A DNA stretch of 64,000 bases. It comes from Clusia tigrina. Taxonomy: Eukaryota > Arthropoda > Insecta > Diptera > Clusiidae. Position 1 is the stretch's first letter, and each line of letters opens with the position of its first letter. The notes under the pieces are model-generated. The model was not told where the DNA came from. It searched no databases and saw only the letters and a program-made list of their open reading frames with translations. The translations under genes were made by a program, and so were the position numbers. This document shows, piece by piece, positions 10,041 to 21,322 of the stretch. Location of the stretch: NCBI GenBank assembly GCA_920105625.2, contig OV050030.1:169877315-169941314 (forward strand). The letters run 5' to 3'.

Positions 10041-10189
10041 AACTCTGAGTAGACTTGAAATTTTTTGCGCACCGAATATCTTGTAGAAGAGGAAAAGCTT
10101 CCGCTGTAAATAAATTTTAATTTGTGCTATGTATCCTGGAAAGGGTAGCTAAAGTGTGTACTCCGTGTATTGAATTTTGCGGTTTGGTC
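10041..10189 (+). repeat. Direct repeat D1 upstream of the 10190 ORF
   Basis: 149 bp from AACTCTGAGTAGACTTG to GCGGTTTGG, roughly 85% identical by eye to 10847-10992. In the second copy the first bases contain the stop codon of the ORF, so the repeat looks like that gene's 3' untranslated region. D1 would then be left from an upstream, lost gene copy. Confidence 0.8.
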
Positions 10190-10854
10190 ATACATATCAC
10201 TCAATTCCAAATGTTGATGTTGGCAACAATCTATTTCACATAGGTAAAAACATCATTGAAATTCCTATTGGTTCTTATGAGCTTGGTGATATTGCCAACT
10301 ATTTACGTGATGAATATAAAAACTTCAACCTGGAGGGAGAACTTGATATACAAGCAAATCATAATACACTTGAAATAGAAATTTATAGCAATGAAGTGAT
10401 TTACTTTAATCCAGGTCGAACAATTGGTTCATTATTATGTTTCAGTCGAATAACGAAGGAAGCAGAGAAAGAGCATACATCAGATCTCCCATTACATATA
10501 ACAAACATTAATGAAATACGTATAGAATGTAATATTACAGTTGGTTTATATATTAATGATTTGTCTGTGCGCACTATTCATGAGTTTTCTATAAAAGCTA
10601 GTCCTGGTTACAAAATAGATGAGAATCCGAAAAATATCATCTATCTACCAGTTAACTCCAAGCAGATAAGTTTCATCACAGTGAAAATTGTGGAACAGGA
10701 TAATACATTAATGAATTTCCGCGGAGAAATTACGATTATCTTTGAAACCACAGGACTAATGATTATCTATAATAAAAACTTAGGGCGAAGTGTACCCTTT
10801 ATCACTTTCCCACCAATAATTGAGTTGACAAAAACTCAGACTGAAGAACTCTGA
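10190..10854 (+). CDS. Isolated ORF of about 220 codons, possible Polinton/adinto-like capsid-family protein
   Basis: The reading frame stays open from repeat D1 (frame from 10177, with no ATG at the start of homology) to a TGA at 10852-10854. Recognisable blocks are HSIPNVDVGNNLFHIGKN, PIGSYELGDIANYL, IGSLLCFSR, INEIRIECNITVGLYIND, HEFSIKASPGYKI and NIIYLPVNSKQISFITVKI. I recall a family of about 200-240 aa eukaryotic 'uncharacterized' proteins, multicopy in Hydra and arthropods, with the same block order. I associate them with Polinton/Maverick or adintovirus-type elements, perhaps as a jelly-roll minor capsid protein, but cannot verify this. The predicted content is beta-rich. No polymerase, integrase or packaging ATPase lies nearby. 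The start is probably truncated at the repeat border. Confidence 0.5.
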
Positions 10855-10992
10855 GTAGACTTGTAATTTTTTGCTCCGCGAATTTTTTGTAAAAGAGGAA
10901 AAGTTTGCAACGTAAATAAATTTAATTTGTGCTAAATATCATAGAAAGGGTAGTCAAAGTGCGTACCCCGTGTATTGAATGTTGCGGTTTGG
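10847..10992 (+). repeat. Direct repeat D2 downstream of the 10190 ORF
   Basis: 146-bp partner of 10041-10189. It overlaps the ORF stop codon and contains AATAAATTTAATTTG, a possible polyadenylation region. Confidence 0.8.
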
Positions 10993-11489
10993 ATTGTTTG
11001 ATGCGATCGAGTTAAAAGTACTTAATACGGGTGTTTCTGTCCGTGATTTGCGGCAGTTTTAACTCTGTACCGGCTTATCAGTTGTGCTGAGCACGAAATA
11101 TACCGATCTCTACTTGTGCAGAGCCCAGCTGATTGGTTTGAGCCGAAAAAGTAAACTTCTGTGCAGCGGAGACTAGGCGGTCCGAACACTGTGGTGACGT
11201 TGAATTTTGTGCCCATTCAAAACATTTTTTTGGGTTTATTTACTAAATTGTGATTAATTTGCCTACGCGTAATAGTTCTGCCGGCTCTCGCCTCTCAACT
11301 GGTCTATCCAAAATAAATTGAGAGAGCGTAGGATATGTGTTCAGCTGAGTGGAGAGAGAGGATCCTCAATAAATTTTATAAAAACAGTGCTGCCAATACA
11401 TCTGGACATCAGATATTGCATTGTTTTTAGTGTACTTTTTCTTTCCCCCTTTTGGTTTTTCTTTTTCCCCCTTTGGTTTCTGTTTCTCC
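10993..11489. other. No gene seen; possible 5' region of the R1-like LINE
   Basis: No ORF of note. A GC-richer stretch (11020-11215) and a pyrimidine tract (about 11441-11500, with CTTTCCCCCTTTTGG twice) precede the LINE gag. They could be its 5' untranslated region, but I cannot fix the LINE 5' end. Confidence 0.3.
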
Positions 11490-11510
11490 CTTCCCCGGAG
11501 GGGCATCGTG

Positions 11511-12070
11511 TGCAGAAATCTTGCGGAAAGTAAAAGCAAGCCTACCACTTAAAGCTCTTGGGGAGGACGTCAAAAGCTCTTGGGGAGGACGTCAAAAACG
11601 GACTGAAGAACGCAAGACAACGATTTACCAAGCTCCGATCGCAGAAGCGGAAAGGGTGGCAGCGAAGACCCACATGCTTACTATCCAGTACAGAGATCTC
11701 GATGAGATCAAGCAACCAAACGATTGCGCCGTACAAAGTATGCGAAACGGATATAACGGCACTCAATCCGCCTATATCAGCCTGCTAGTGGATGACGCAA
11801 AAAAGGTTCTGAAGGCTCGGCGGGTGCGCATTGGGTGGGTTTCCTGCAGGGTCCGAGAATCGGTGATACTCAAGTACTGCTACAAATATTGGGCTACGGA
11901 CACGTGGCTTAACAATGCAAGGAAGAGGTAGATAGAACCGATGTATGTAGGAAGTGCTGCGGAAGGGGCCACAAAGCAGTGACATACACCAACTAGAAAA
12001 AATGTGTCCTATGTAAGGGGGATCATGCGGCGGGTAGTTATAAGTGCCCAGTACACCAGCAGGCGGAAAT
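11511..12070 (+). pseudogene. R1-like LINE ORF1 (Gag) remnant
   Basis: Reading jumps frames: VKASLPLKALGEDVK, then RDLDEI, then a triple cysteine array near 11875-12050 (CYKYW, DVCRKCCGRGHKAV, CVLCKGDHAAGSYKC) that matches the CCHC knuckles of R1-clade ORF1. It would bind LINE RNA. A 22-bp tandem duplication (11551-11594) shifts the frame near the start and a stop splits the knuckles, so it is dead. Confidence 0.65.
11551..11594 (+). repeat. 22-bp exact tandem duplication in LINE gag
   Basis: AAAGCTCTTGGGGAGGACGT plus CA occurs twice head to tail. 22 is not a multiple of three, so it breaks the ORF1 frame. Confidence 0.9.
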
Positions 12071-12079
12071 AAACAGCGG

Positions 12080-12607
12080 TTTATTAAAATAGTGCAGCTA
12101 AATCTAAACCACTTCGCGGCAGCGCAAGACCTACTGCACCAATCGGTGGACGAGCAAAATTTCGATGTAGCCCTACTGTGCGAACAGTATAAAAACGTAG
12201 ATGGGCATGAGTGGGTGGCGGATGCCAGTAGTAAAGCAGCCATCTGGGTCCTGAACGGTAGGTGCTTTTAACAAAGAATGGCTTCTACAGAAAACGGCTA
12301 CACCTGTGTCAAATTTGATGGCCGATGGAGTATAGCCGACAACGAACGTATGCTCACATCCATGGTGGACGAGGTACGAGGGAAATCCCCGGTGGTCATT
12401 GCGGGAGATTTCAACGCTTGGTCCACAACATGGGGGAGCACGCGCACTAGTCAGCGTGGCAGAATTCTGCTGGAGTGCCTGGCCCCCTCAGTACACTTTT
12501 GCCGAAAGTCTCAGAGGGCTGGAAAATGCCCGACATGGGATACTCTACGAGCGGAAGACAAAAAATGCCGAAAAGCATTGAAGGTGGCCATCCGCAGCTG
12601 TAAGTGA
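12080..12607 (+). pseudogene. R1-like LINE endonuclease domain remnant
   Basis: IVQLNLNHFAAAQDLL (12085 onward) is the N-terminal strand of the apurinic-endonuclease-like domain with its Asn. LLCEQYKN supplies the acidic Glu. After a stop at 12269, the next ORF (12278-12607) has VVIAGDFNAWSTTWGS, the GDFNAWS metal/catalytic loop. The C-terminal SDH motif is absent: after about 12500 the frame continues as LINE linker (CRKALKVAIRSCK). The domain would nick target DNA to prime reverse transcription. Confidence 0.75.
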
Positions 12608-12639
12608 GAACTATTGTAGCAACACTCTTCCCACAGCAG

Positions 12640-14412
12640 ACGGATAGAATGCCAAATCATAGCAGGGCCCTATTACCGATATCCCAGCTGTTACCAGTAG
12701 TGATGTAATCATGCTCCTGTGGAAAATATCTGACAACAAAACTCCCGGCATAAATGGCATCCCAAACGTGGCACTAAAAGCTGCAATAGAGGCGAGGCCA
12801 GAGGCTTTTGCTTTGATGTACAATGCGTGCATAAAGGAAGGGATATTCCCAGATAGATGGAAACAGCAACGACTCGTACTACCGCTCAAGACGGGAAAGC
12901 AACCAGACAACCCTCAGCATAAGCAAAAAGTAGATGCCATTCAGCCATAGCCCGTGAAGCAACAAGTAGCAAGCGATGGCGAGGAGGTACAAAGAAGTGT
13001 TGCGCGGTGGTGACGCTGGACGTACAAAATACGTTCAACTCAGCGAGCTGGCCTCTAATTATGGAACCACTTCGGAGCTTCTGCGTTCCGGTGTACTTAC
13101 AACGGTTGACATACAGATGCTTCCAGAACAGAGTGCTGTTATACGACACTGATGACGGCTTTCGTCACTCTGCAGTCACGGGTGGCATCCCACAAGGATC
13201 TGTACTCGGCCCTATCCTGTGGAACATCATGTATGATGGCATAATCCGCTTGGACCTACCACTAGATGTAACACTCATCGGGTACGCAGACGACATCGCG
13301 ATGGTGTCGGTTGCAAAACACATCCACATACTGCAGAACAGATGCAATGACGCAATTGGGTGTGTTATGGAATGGCTCACTAGTGCAAAGCTGGAACTGG
13401 CCGCACATAAAACAGAGGCGGTACTACTGAGTACGAGGAAAGTAACCGAGAAGTTCACCATCACTGTGGGAAGCAAAAAGATCGCATCCCAACTGCAACT
13501 TCGGTACCTGTGAGTAATTATTGACTCCAAGCTCATCCTCAAAGAGCATCTGAAAGCAGTCTGCGGAAAGGCCACGAGATTAAACGGAGCACCTACACGC
13601 ATGATGCCGAATATTGGAGACCCACGCTCAAGTCAACGGAGACTGCTATCGATGGTTACTAGCTCCATCATTTTGTATGCCGCGCTAAACTGGATGGAAG
13701 CCACTAAGGTGAAAGCTTTCATTAAATGCATCCTGTCAGCAAATAGGCTGAGCGCACTACGCGTGGCTAGCGCATTTCGCAGTGTATTCGACGAAGCAAT
13801 AGGGATAATAAGCAGCAAACCACCCATTGACTTGCTGGCGAATGAGGTACACCGGCTCTACAAGCAGAGGGCGAGACCCACAAACAGCGACAAAGCAGCG
13901 GAAAGAAAAAAGACCATTGCGGAATAGCAACAGAGGTGGGAGCAATCCGAAAAGGGTCGATGGACCTTCATGCTGATCCCTCACATCACACCATAGGTAA
14001 CAAGGATGCACGGGGAACTAAACTACTACATCACACAGTTGCTAACTGGTCACGGCTGCTTTAAGCAGTACCTCCATGAGAGAAAATATGAGGAAGACTC
14101 GTACTGTCCGTACTGCCCTGGGTGCACGACAACCCACTGGACGTGTTTTTCGACTACCCACACTTCAAAGGCACCCGGGATAAACTGAGGGCTGTCCTCG
14201 TTGAACCACCAACATTGGACAACCTCTGTGAACACATGTGCCATACGCTCATCAAGTGGGAAGCAGTTTGCGCGGCAGCGGCCACCATTATGAAGGCGCT
14301 GCGAATAGCAAAAAGAGCGCGTAATGCTGAACGCAGCCAACAGCGCCTCTCCGATACTGAGACACACAGGACTGACACAATGACAGACCTAATACTGACG
14401 CGTAAAACCTAA
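12640..14412 (+). pseudogene. R1-like LINE reverse transcriptase and C-terminal knuckle
   Basis: 12711-12950 carries NKTPGINGIPNVALK and EGIFPDRWKQQRLVLPLKTGK (RT domain 0-1). 13007-13513 carries TLDVQNTFNSASW, GGIPQGSVLGPILWNIMYDG and GYADDIAM, so the palm aspartates (YADD) are intact. 13601-13927 is the thumb, 14006-14412 the cysteine knuckle and HWTCFSTTHT/HFKGTRDKLRA tail. A deletion after 12950, stops at 13512 and 13925, and frame changes make it inactive. In copy 1, from which it differs by only a few bases, this RT core lies outside the window. Confidence 0.8.
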
Positions 14413-14558
14413 TCAGTGTCTCCGGGGGGAAACACCGCAATGACGAGAGGAGGTTTTAGCGGAGTTAGAGTACCGTACTAACGGGGTTCTGACTTTAGAT
14501 GTTTTCCTCCTCCTCAAATATAAAAAAAAACCTATTGCAGGTAAGCAAACGGGGAAGT

Positions 14559-15022
14559 TAAACGCTTTCATTAAACTCTGGGTGAAATTATGAGTTGCCT
14601 CAAAAACGAAAACATACGAGTATACAGGAATTTCGAAGAATTACTGCAAAAAGCCATAACCAAATATAACCAAAGCTTTCAAAAAGACCGATCGAAGAAT
14701 TTTTCAGCAAAAATGTGCAATGTACTCCTGAAGATTTCAAATAAGCCAGGAAAAATAACATAGAAAAATTATATTAAAAACAACTAAACGATTTAAAATT
14801 TCACAACAGGAACAAACAGGAGATAAAACAATACTTACCAGGAACTCAAATATATGTTAGACTAAATAAGCGAATAGGTAGCAAGTTAACGCAAAAATAT
14901 AAAGAAGAGGTGGTGAAAGAGAATAATAATTCTACAATGGTTGCACACAGCGAAAGAATTGTCAGCAAAGCAATATACGTAACTAAAAAACCTAAGGACA
15001 TAAATTTAAAATTTTGTTTCTA
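14559..15022 (+). pseudogene. Ty3/Gypsy integrase C-terminal remnant, copy 2
   Basis: Near-identical to 1120-1583, with the same broken frames (IKQYLPGTQIYVRLNKR block). Its position between LINE tail and LTR3 repeats the arrangement of copy 1. Confidence 0.6.
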
Positions 15023-15118
15023 ATTTACCTGTTTTTCTAATGCATACTATTATACTTTGAAAAACTTTATACAAGTAAATTTATGTTTAAAAGACTTTTG
15101 AAATACAATCTAAACTAG

Positions 15119-15665
15119 TGTAATACACGTATTCTATCTAATGGTTTTCCCTACGTAGATGATGGGCTCATATGATTATTTGTATTGCGCGAGAGCTTGC
15201 GCACTTAGGACTCGGCGCCTAAAGAGGCAGCCAGATGTTTTCTATATTAAAGCGACTATGGAAGTCAGCTCTTTCCGAGTTTATAACAATTTGAGTTGTG
15301 TTTTAGAACTGAACTTTATTTACAAAATTGGTTTCTTTTATACTTAAAATCTAGTTTCAAATTACATTTTATTTCGATAATTATTTTACAATATCCCATG
15401 TGTCAACAAATTTCACATGTGTAAGCAATAATATGTGAACGTTCAATTTATGCCTACTACAGGCCTTTGAGATTCGAATTGCATGTTCACTGCATTGCTT
15501 GGGTTAGAGGAAAGGTTTGAAAGAGTGGAGTGGTGTGTGTGTGTGTGGTCATACTGCGTGTGCACTACATGGTGCAATTAGTTCTGCTAGTCACAGCGGG
15601 CAATGGTACAGTATGTATGATCATCATGACAGACTAAACTAGTGCTAATCTTAAGGAAAATAGCA
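15119..15665 (-). repeat. G1 LTR3 (left-type)
   Basis: 547 bp, TG...CA, with the left-type markers listed for LTR1. It differs from LTR1 at very few bases (GGGCAATGG instead of GGGTAATGG). Confidence 0.9.
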
Positions 15666-15923
15666 TTTTTTTGTAGTTTTACTTAGTTATATTTCCACTT
15701 AACATTGTATTGTGTTTATGTCTAGTTTTTCCTATTTATACTTCTTATTTATATATTTCTTATATGTATTTCCTAATGTGTTTAGTTTTTCTTATACATA
15801 TTTCTTATTGAACTTTCTTAATATTGTTATTATGTACCAAGGCGTCTTTTCCATTCTTATCTATTAGAGAAGTCTATTATTAATTTTAAATGGGCCTATG
15901 TATGGGCTGTCTAACTTTTTCCT

Positions 15924-16838
15924 TCACATATTTCTTAGCATCACTAAGTCTTCTACATTAAATTGTGAACTATTAGTTCCTATGTCGTAGTTCATTTTCC
16001 TTTTCTCCTTTGTTTTTTGGAGTATAAGTCTGGCAGTGTCTTTTGCATTTTCTGGTCTTTGTTTTAATTCATTTAGGTATTCTTCAGGGTTGATTGGACT
16101 AACTGTTTTGATCACTTGTTTATCTGTTAAAATATATGGCAATTTTCCAAATATGAGTTCGAAACGTGAGTAACCTGTGTCCACGTGTGGTGTGGTATTG
16201 TACGAGAAAACGCAATAAGGTAAACCCTTTTTCCAATCCTGTTCTTCTGTTCAGGTGCATATGTATTCATTGAGAACCCTATGATTCCTTTCTATGCTAC
16301 CTAGTGTTTGGTGATGGTAGGGGGTGGATGTTTTATGTTGAAAATTTAACGTTTTGCTCATATGGTCAAATACCTGGTTCACGAACTCTCTACCCATATC
16401 TGTCTTTAAGGTGATAAAACCTCCATACTTTAGTATGAACTTTTCTAGTAAAGTATTGGCAGCTTCTAAAGATTCTTTTGTGTACATTGGATACGCCTCG
16501 ATGTATTTAGTTAGTTGGCACTGAAGCGTCAAAATGTATTTATATCCGTTTGAAATACGGAGTGGTGCTACTGTGTCCATTTCTACTATTTGGAAACTTG
16601 TCGATGGAGTGTCTGTAATGACCATCTATTCTCTAATGTATTTTGTTGTTTTGTTTTTTGCACATATCTCGCAGTTATTTATATATGCCTTTACCATTTT
16701 AGTCATATTTTTCCATATGTACTTTTGTTTTAACTTTAACAAAGTTCTTCTTACACCAGGGTGTCCGGATGTTTGCGTGCAATGATTATCGTGTATGAGT
16801 TTCTTTTGCTCATTTATATCATGTATATGGGGGTTCAA
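15924..16838 (-). pseudogene. G1 integrase, copy B
   Basis: Same domains as copy A: HHCC finger at 16838-16626, core at 16625-15924 with MDTVAP, LKTDMGREF and LGSIERNHR. In addition to the shared stop at the finger/core border, a second stop splits the core at about 16249, where TTGAGG of the other copies is TTCAGG on the plus strand. Confidence 0.85.
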
Positions 16839-17195
16839 ATAAAATTGTAGCAGGAGTTTGCCGTCCTTTAGCTAAATTCTCAATATATATATATATATAT
16901 TTTTTTTTTTTATATAAGACCTTTAATTTATCTTCATTAATAAGATCGCACAAAGTATCGTCTTTTGAAAGAGCGATCTTCTCGATGTCATGACTGATTA
17001 AAAATGGAGTAAGCTTCCGTACCGAGGACTAAGTCAGAAGTATCGCTCTAGCAGTATATTTTTATAGTCGACTCTTATATTTGGCAATCTTTGCTTGTTT
17101 CTATGCGTATTTCGCTCGAGCTCATCCCCTTTTAGAATTTTGCACTTTAGCTGCTATAAATTTCGAATATCCGATAAAGATGCTGTTAAATGTCT

Positions 17196-18321
17196 TGAAT
17201 CGTGATGTAAACTGATTTGATGAAAGGAGCTAGTCTTGTCTAGGGTTGAGAAGTACTTAGATCTGCCTATCTTGTCAAGTACGTCTTCTAGTCTAGAAAT
17301 TTGTCGTTGACTAGTTTTTTATTTAATTGTCGGTAGTCTACTACTAGTCTCCACTATTTTGAATCGTCTGAGCACTTTTTTGGTACAAGTAGTGGTGAGT
17401 TGTAAGCACTAGTTGAGTGCTCAATGACTTGTTGCTGTAATAGATTATTTACTTGCTCATTGATATTCTCCATTTGTGTATGTGGTAGACGGTAGTTCTT
17501 GATATACACTGGTTTTTTCTCCGTTACTTCAAAATGCTGTTCATAGAAATTGTTGACCGTAAGGATATCATCATCTAAGTGAAAAATATCTGCGTATTCG
17601 TCGCACGATTGCTCAATACTATCTTTTGCAACAAGATCTAGCGTGTCAAATTGTAGCAGTGTTTGTATTCGATTCCATCTCTTTGTGTTATTGTTCTGTA
17701 TGCTATTTACTATGTGATAGTTTTTTACGGGATGGCATTCTATTTTAGCTTGTTTAACTCTATTGTGTCCTGTGTTGTGTTCAAAATGCGTATGTGTTTC
17801 ATGCCTTTAGCTGAAATTATAGTATTGCTTAGGTATACTCCTGTTTGTATTGCATTGTTGCATACGAGCATGTTCGCATTTATTGGGTGTATAACTTCGC
17901 ATCATGGTGTTATGGTGATGCAAAATATCTTGCTTGCTAAATCAAGTACTAGTAACGTATTATTGTGTGTGAATGTTAGTGTGAGTGTTTCGTAATCTAT
18001 CTTTCCGCCGAATTTTAGAAGGATATCATCTCCTGAAATTCCATCGGCTTTCACTGGAAAACTGTCTTCTACAATTTGAAAGGTGTATTTTATATTTTCT
18101 TGTTGAACTTTTAGTGAGATTTCTGATGTGCCTAAAGTGTGAAGATTGGCTTTTGAGATGCATATTGACTGAAAATATCTTCACTGAATATTTTACCAAT
18201 TTTTAACAGTCAGATTTCTGCACCAGTGTCTACTAAAAAGTATGTGTATGTGTTCTTGTATTTAAATTTTACAAACCGTCTTATATGTCTGACTGTATTT
18301 ATTGTGTATGCTACTTTGGGT
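17196..18321 (-). pseudogene. G1 protease and reverse transcriptase remnant, copy B
   Basis: As in copy A: FLVDTGAEI then stop at 18210, decayed RT fingers below, no palm motif. Upstream of the protease this copy keeps the 61-bp stretch (about 18318-18380) missing in A. Confidence 0.7.
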
Positions 18322-18565
18322 AATTGTTTGCTACTCATCCCCGCACTACTCATATTGTTTTGCACCTCTAGCAGGCGGGGAGGCTGTCGTTTCCCTGTTG
18401 ATTTAAGCAATTGGTTGTGTTTTGTGTAGTGGCTTCTACATACATTACTCTGTTTCGTCCGGAGTTTCTTCTGTAATTGTTGTTGTTTCTGTGTGTTTGC
18501 TGGTCAGTGCGTTGGTTGTTGTAGTTGGGCTTTCTTTATGGTTGTTGATTAGTACGTTGATTGTT

Positions 18566-19338
18566 TTAGTGGTCTGTGTTGTTGTTGCTTCTCCAATTAC
18601 ATCGGTAAACAGTGTTATTAGAATTTTGTTGCCAGTTTTTATTGTAGTAATTTTTGTCGTTGTTATTAGGGTAATGACTCCGTTGGTTATTAAAACCAAA
18701 AGTATTGCTGCGGTATATGTTTTGCTGAGGCATATTGTTGTACTGTTTTCGTTCGCGATAATTGTTACTTCTATATGACAAAATGCGAGCCTCGTTCGGT
18801 TTTTCAATCTCGTCAGCTATTTGTATCGCTTCTTTAAATTGTTTACTGCGGCGTGCTGTAATTGTTTGGACGGTTGACATATTGGTGAGACCGTTTTTGA
18901 ACGAAGTGAATGCTATTGTGTCGTTATTAGTTATTATTGCTTTCTTGACTTCTGTAGAGGTGTCTGTAGTTTGTAATTTGTTTAGAGTACAAATGAGTTC
19001 CTCTATCTGTGCGGCATAACTGGAAATTGTGCTACTACCCTGTCTCAGTTTCGAGTGCTCGTCTAACATTGAATTTGTCGTTTTTGTCGGCTTCAGTAAA
19101 CTTTTTAATTTTGCAATTAGTGTTGTCGTATTGTCTGTTCCCGCTAGTTCTAATTTGTTTTTTATTCTGTCGGGGAGTTTGGTGTTAAACACTAGTGTGA
19201 AAAATATGTTCTCACTGGTTACCGGTACAGTGGTCTTCATTATCTCCACTAGGCTTATGAGTGTTTAGACAAGTATTCGGGCTTGCCTGAGAATTCAGGT
19301 ATAGCCTTCAGGCAATCAACTACGTTAAATGACGTTAT
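18566..19338 (-). pseudogene. G1 Gag, copy B
   Basis: The 227-aa ORF (19249-18566) starts at an internal Met because a 2-bp insertion (GAGTGTTTAGAC for GAGTTTAGAC at about 19260) shifts the N terminus out of frame. Otherwise it is nearly identical to copies A and C. Confidence 0.75.
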
Positions 19339-19633
19339 AGCGAACTCTGACGACTGTTCCGTGGTTATATCTATTGTTCCTACCTTTTCTTCTTTTTAAA
19401 AATGCTGACTGCTAATTTTTTTTTTATGTAGTCGCTTAATGTGTTAAACCTAGATATGTATGTGTGCCTTTCCAAACTGGGCGCTTGGTTGAGTTCTAAC
19501 TCAAAATATGCAGTCTGTGAACTGAGTGTTAATTGTAACTCTTTTATGTACTTCTCTATATAAATTCTATTTGGGCTTTTTTTAAAGTGCCTACAATCTG
19601 TTCAATTTTTTGGAGCGAAGGGAGGCTCATAAT

Positions 19634-19891
19634 TTATTTCCTAGAGGCAATCTCGCTTAAATCAAATATTGACTTTGCTGCTTTTACATGTTGTTTTCTG
19701 TTGTAATCCCTATACATATGTAACAATGTTATTCCTAAGTGTACTCCTACTATGATTCTAATTATTAATAGTTTCACGTCATGATCTTCGAGGGTATCTG
19801 AGTGTTGGCTTTGAGTGTTTAGAATGGTTACTTGTGGATCTCCACTATGATTTTCTATTTTCGATTTAGTACTACTCATTTTTATATACAT
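19634..19891 (-). CDS. G1 small leader ORF with membrane segment, copy B
   Basis: 85 aa, same protein as at 6126-6383: HSGDPQVTILNTQ segment, hydrophobic LLIIRIIVGVHLGITLL, basic tail. Open frame retained. Confidence 0.55.
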   Translation of the reverse strand: MYIKMSSTKSKIENHSGDPQVTILNTQSQHSDTLEDHDVKLLIIRIIVGVHLGITLLHMYRDYNRKQHVKAAKSIFDLSEIASRK

Positions 19892-20033
19892 TTTTCTTTT
19901 TCTTTTATTTAAATTGAAAGTTTTATATTTTACGGTTTAGAAAATTATACAACATAGTTAAAGGAATATTAAATTGTTTACTTGTGATATGCCTTAGAAT
20001 ATTCTTATCATATACGACAAAATTTTTCTACCA

Positions 20034-20378
20034 TCACGTTTCCTTGACCCGGTTGGTGTCATTGTACCAGTCTGCTATCGTTGGGGTTTCCTTAATAACA
20101 ATTGTCTTCCAGAGCCAAACCATGAATTTTTGTTTCTGCTCCTTAGTATGTTGGTTTAACTCTGTTGGTTTAGCCTTTGTACATTTACGCTGTCCATCGA
20201 AACTTAGCGTGTTTATGTTAGTTTTTATGCTCTTTTTGTCCGTTGTTTTTTGAGCTAGATTGTATTCGTGGTACAAGGACCTAATCTTATTTTTCAGCTG
20301 TACGTTTTGTTCAGCTTCCTGGCGGAGTTCTGAATAGTGCTGCTGTCGTCCTTTGAACTCTGCAAGTGCAGAGGACAA
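20034..20378 (-). CDS. G1 unidentified leader ORF, copy B
   Basis: 114 aa, as 6526-6870 (one change, AQKTTDK for AQNTTDK). The hairpin near its start (stem bases 20347-20355 and 20376-20384) is in the same orientation as in A. Confidence 0.45.
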   Translation of the reverse strand: MSSALAEFKGRQQHYSELRQEAEQNVQLKNKIRSLYHEYNLAQKTTDKKSIKTNINTLSFDGQRKCTKAKPTELNQHTKEQKQKFMVWLWKTIVIKETPTIADWYNDTNRVKET

Positions 20379-20748
20379 AGGACGCCTGCCGCGGAGTTCG
20401 ATGGTATGTATATTGGTGGGATAGCACTAGTACCTGGAGTTTGCTCTGAAACATATTCTTCTTCGCTTGTGGTAGTCTGTCTATAAAAGTAATTTAGTAC
20501 CGTACGGAATCCCCAAGAGGATATAATGTTTCACGCTTCGATTGTCCTTTCTGGTCTATTATGTCTAAATGGTTGGCTGCTCTGTGGCATACATTATTAA
20601 AAAGAGAATGGAAGTCTGCGTCATTCATTGCTCGTTCCCACTTTCACAGTTGTTTGTTGCAGGAAAGTTGTTGTAAACATTTTTCAGGATTATTGTTGGA
20701 GAAACGTAAAAAAATCAGGATCAGCGTATTCAGAAAATCAGCATCGTT

Positions 20749-20763
20749 GTGGCAGGATCGCCA
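20749..20763 (-). promoter_or_regulatory. G1 primer-binding-site candidate, copy B
   Basis: Same TGGCGATCCTGCCAC on the minus strand, directly next to LTR4, so interior B has its PBS although its upstream LTR is the chimeric one. Confidence 0.6.
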
Positions 20764-21322
20764 TGTAATACACGTCTTCTATCTAATGGTTTTCCCTACG
20801 TAGATGATGGGCTCATATGATTATTTGTATTGCGCGAGAGCTTGCGCACTTAGTACTCGGCGCCTAAAGAGGCAGCCAGATGTTTTCTATATTAAAACGA
20901 CTATGGAGGTCAGCTCGTTCCGAGTTCATAACAATTTGAGTTGTGGTTTAGAACTGAACTTTATTTACAAAATTGGTTTCTTTTATACTTAAAATCTAGT
21001 TTCAAATTACATTTTATTTCGATAAATATTTCGATAATTATTTTACAATATCCCATGTGTCAACAAATTTCACATGTGTAAGCAATAATATGTGAACGTT
21101 CAATTTATGCCTACTACAGGCCTTTGAGATTCGAATTGCATGTTCACTGCATTGCTTGGGTTAGAGGAAAGGTTTGAAAGAGTGGAGTGGTGTGTGTGTG
21201 TGTGGTCATACTGCGTGTGCACTACATGGTGCAATTAGTTCTGCTAGTCACAGCGGGCAATGGTACAGTATGTATGATCATCATGACAGACTAAACTAGT
21301 GCTAATCTTAAGGAAAATAGCA
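20764..21322 (-). repeat. G1 LTR4, chimeric middle LTR
   Basis: 559 bp. On the plus strand its first part is right-type (CGTCTTCTA, CTTAGTACTC, AAAACGACT, and the 12-bp CGATAAATATTT duplication of LTR2). Its last part is left-type (CACAGCGGG, ACAGTATG, GACTAAACTAG, AATAGCA). The switch lies between about 21031 and 21250. Confidence 0.9.

Larger units (their letters stand above)
11490..14530 (+). mobile_element. R1-clade non-LTR retrotransposon, internally deleted (copy 2)
   Basis: In order on the plus strand: gag-like ORF1 with zinc knuckles, AP-type endonuclease, RT, C-terminal knuckle, and A9 tail (14522-14530). About 3.0 kb against roughly 5 kb usual for R1 elements; segments of ORF1, endonuclease and RT fingers are missing. 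It lies between Gypsy fragments of the same orientation (9190 and 14559) and may have inserted into that Gypsy element. Its 3' 1090 bp equals 1-1091. Confidence 0.8.

Noticed and set aside
10993..11489. Host promoter or exon
   Set aside because: No splice-flanked coding stretch or conserved motif; simplest reading is LINE 5' region or plain spacer.
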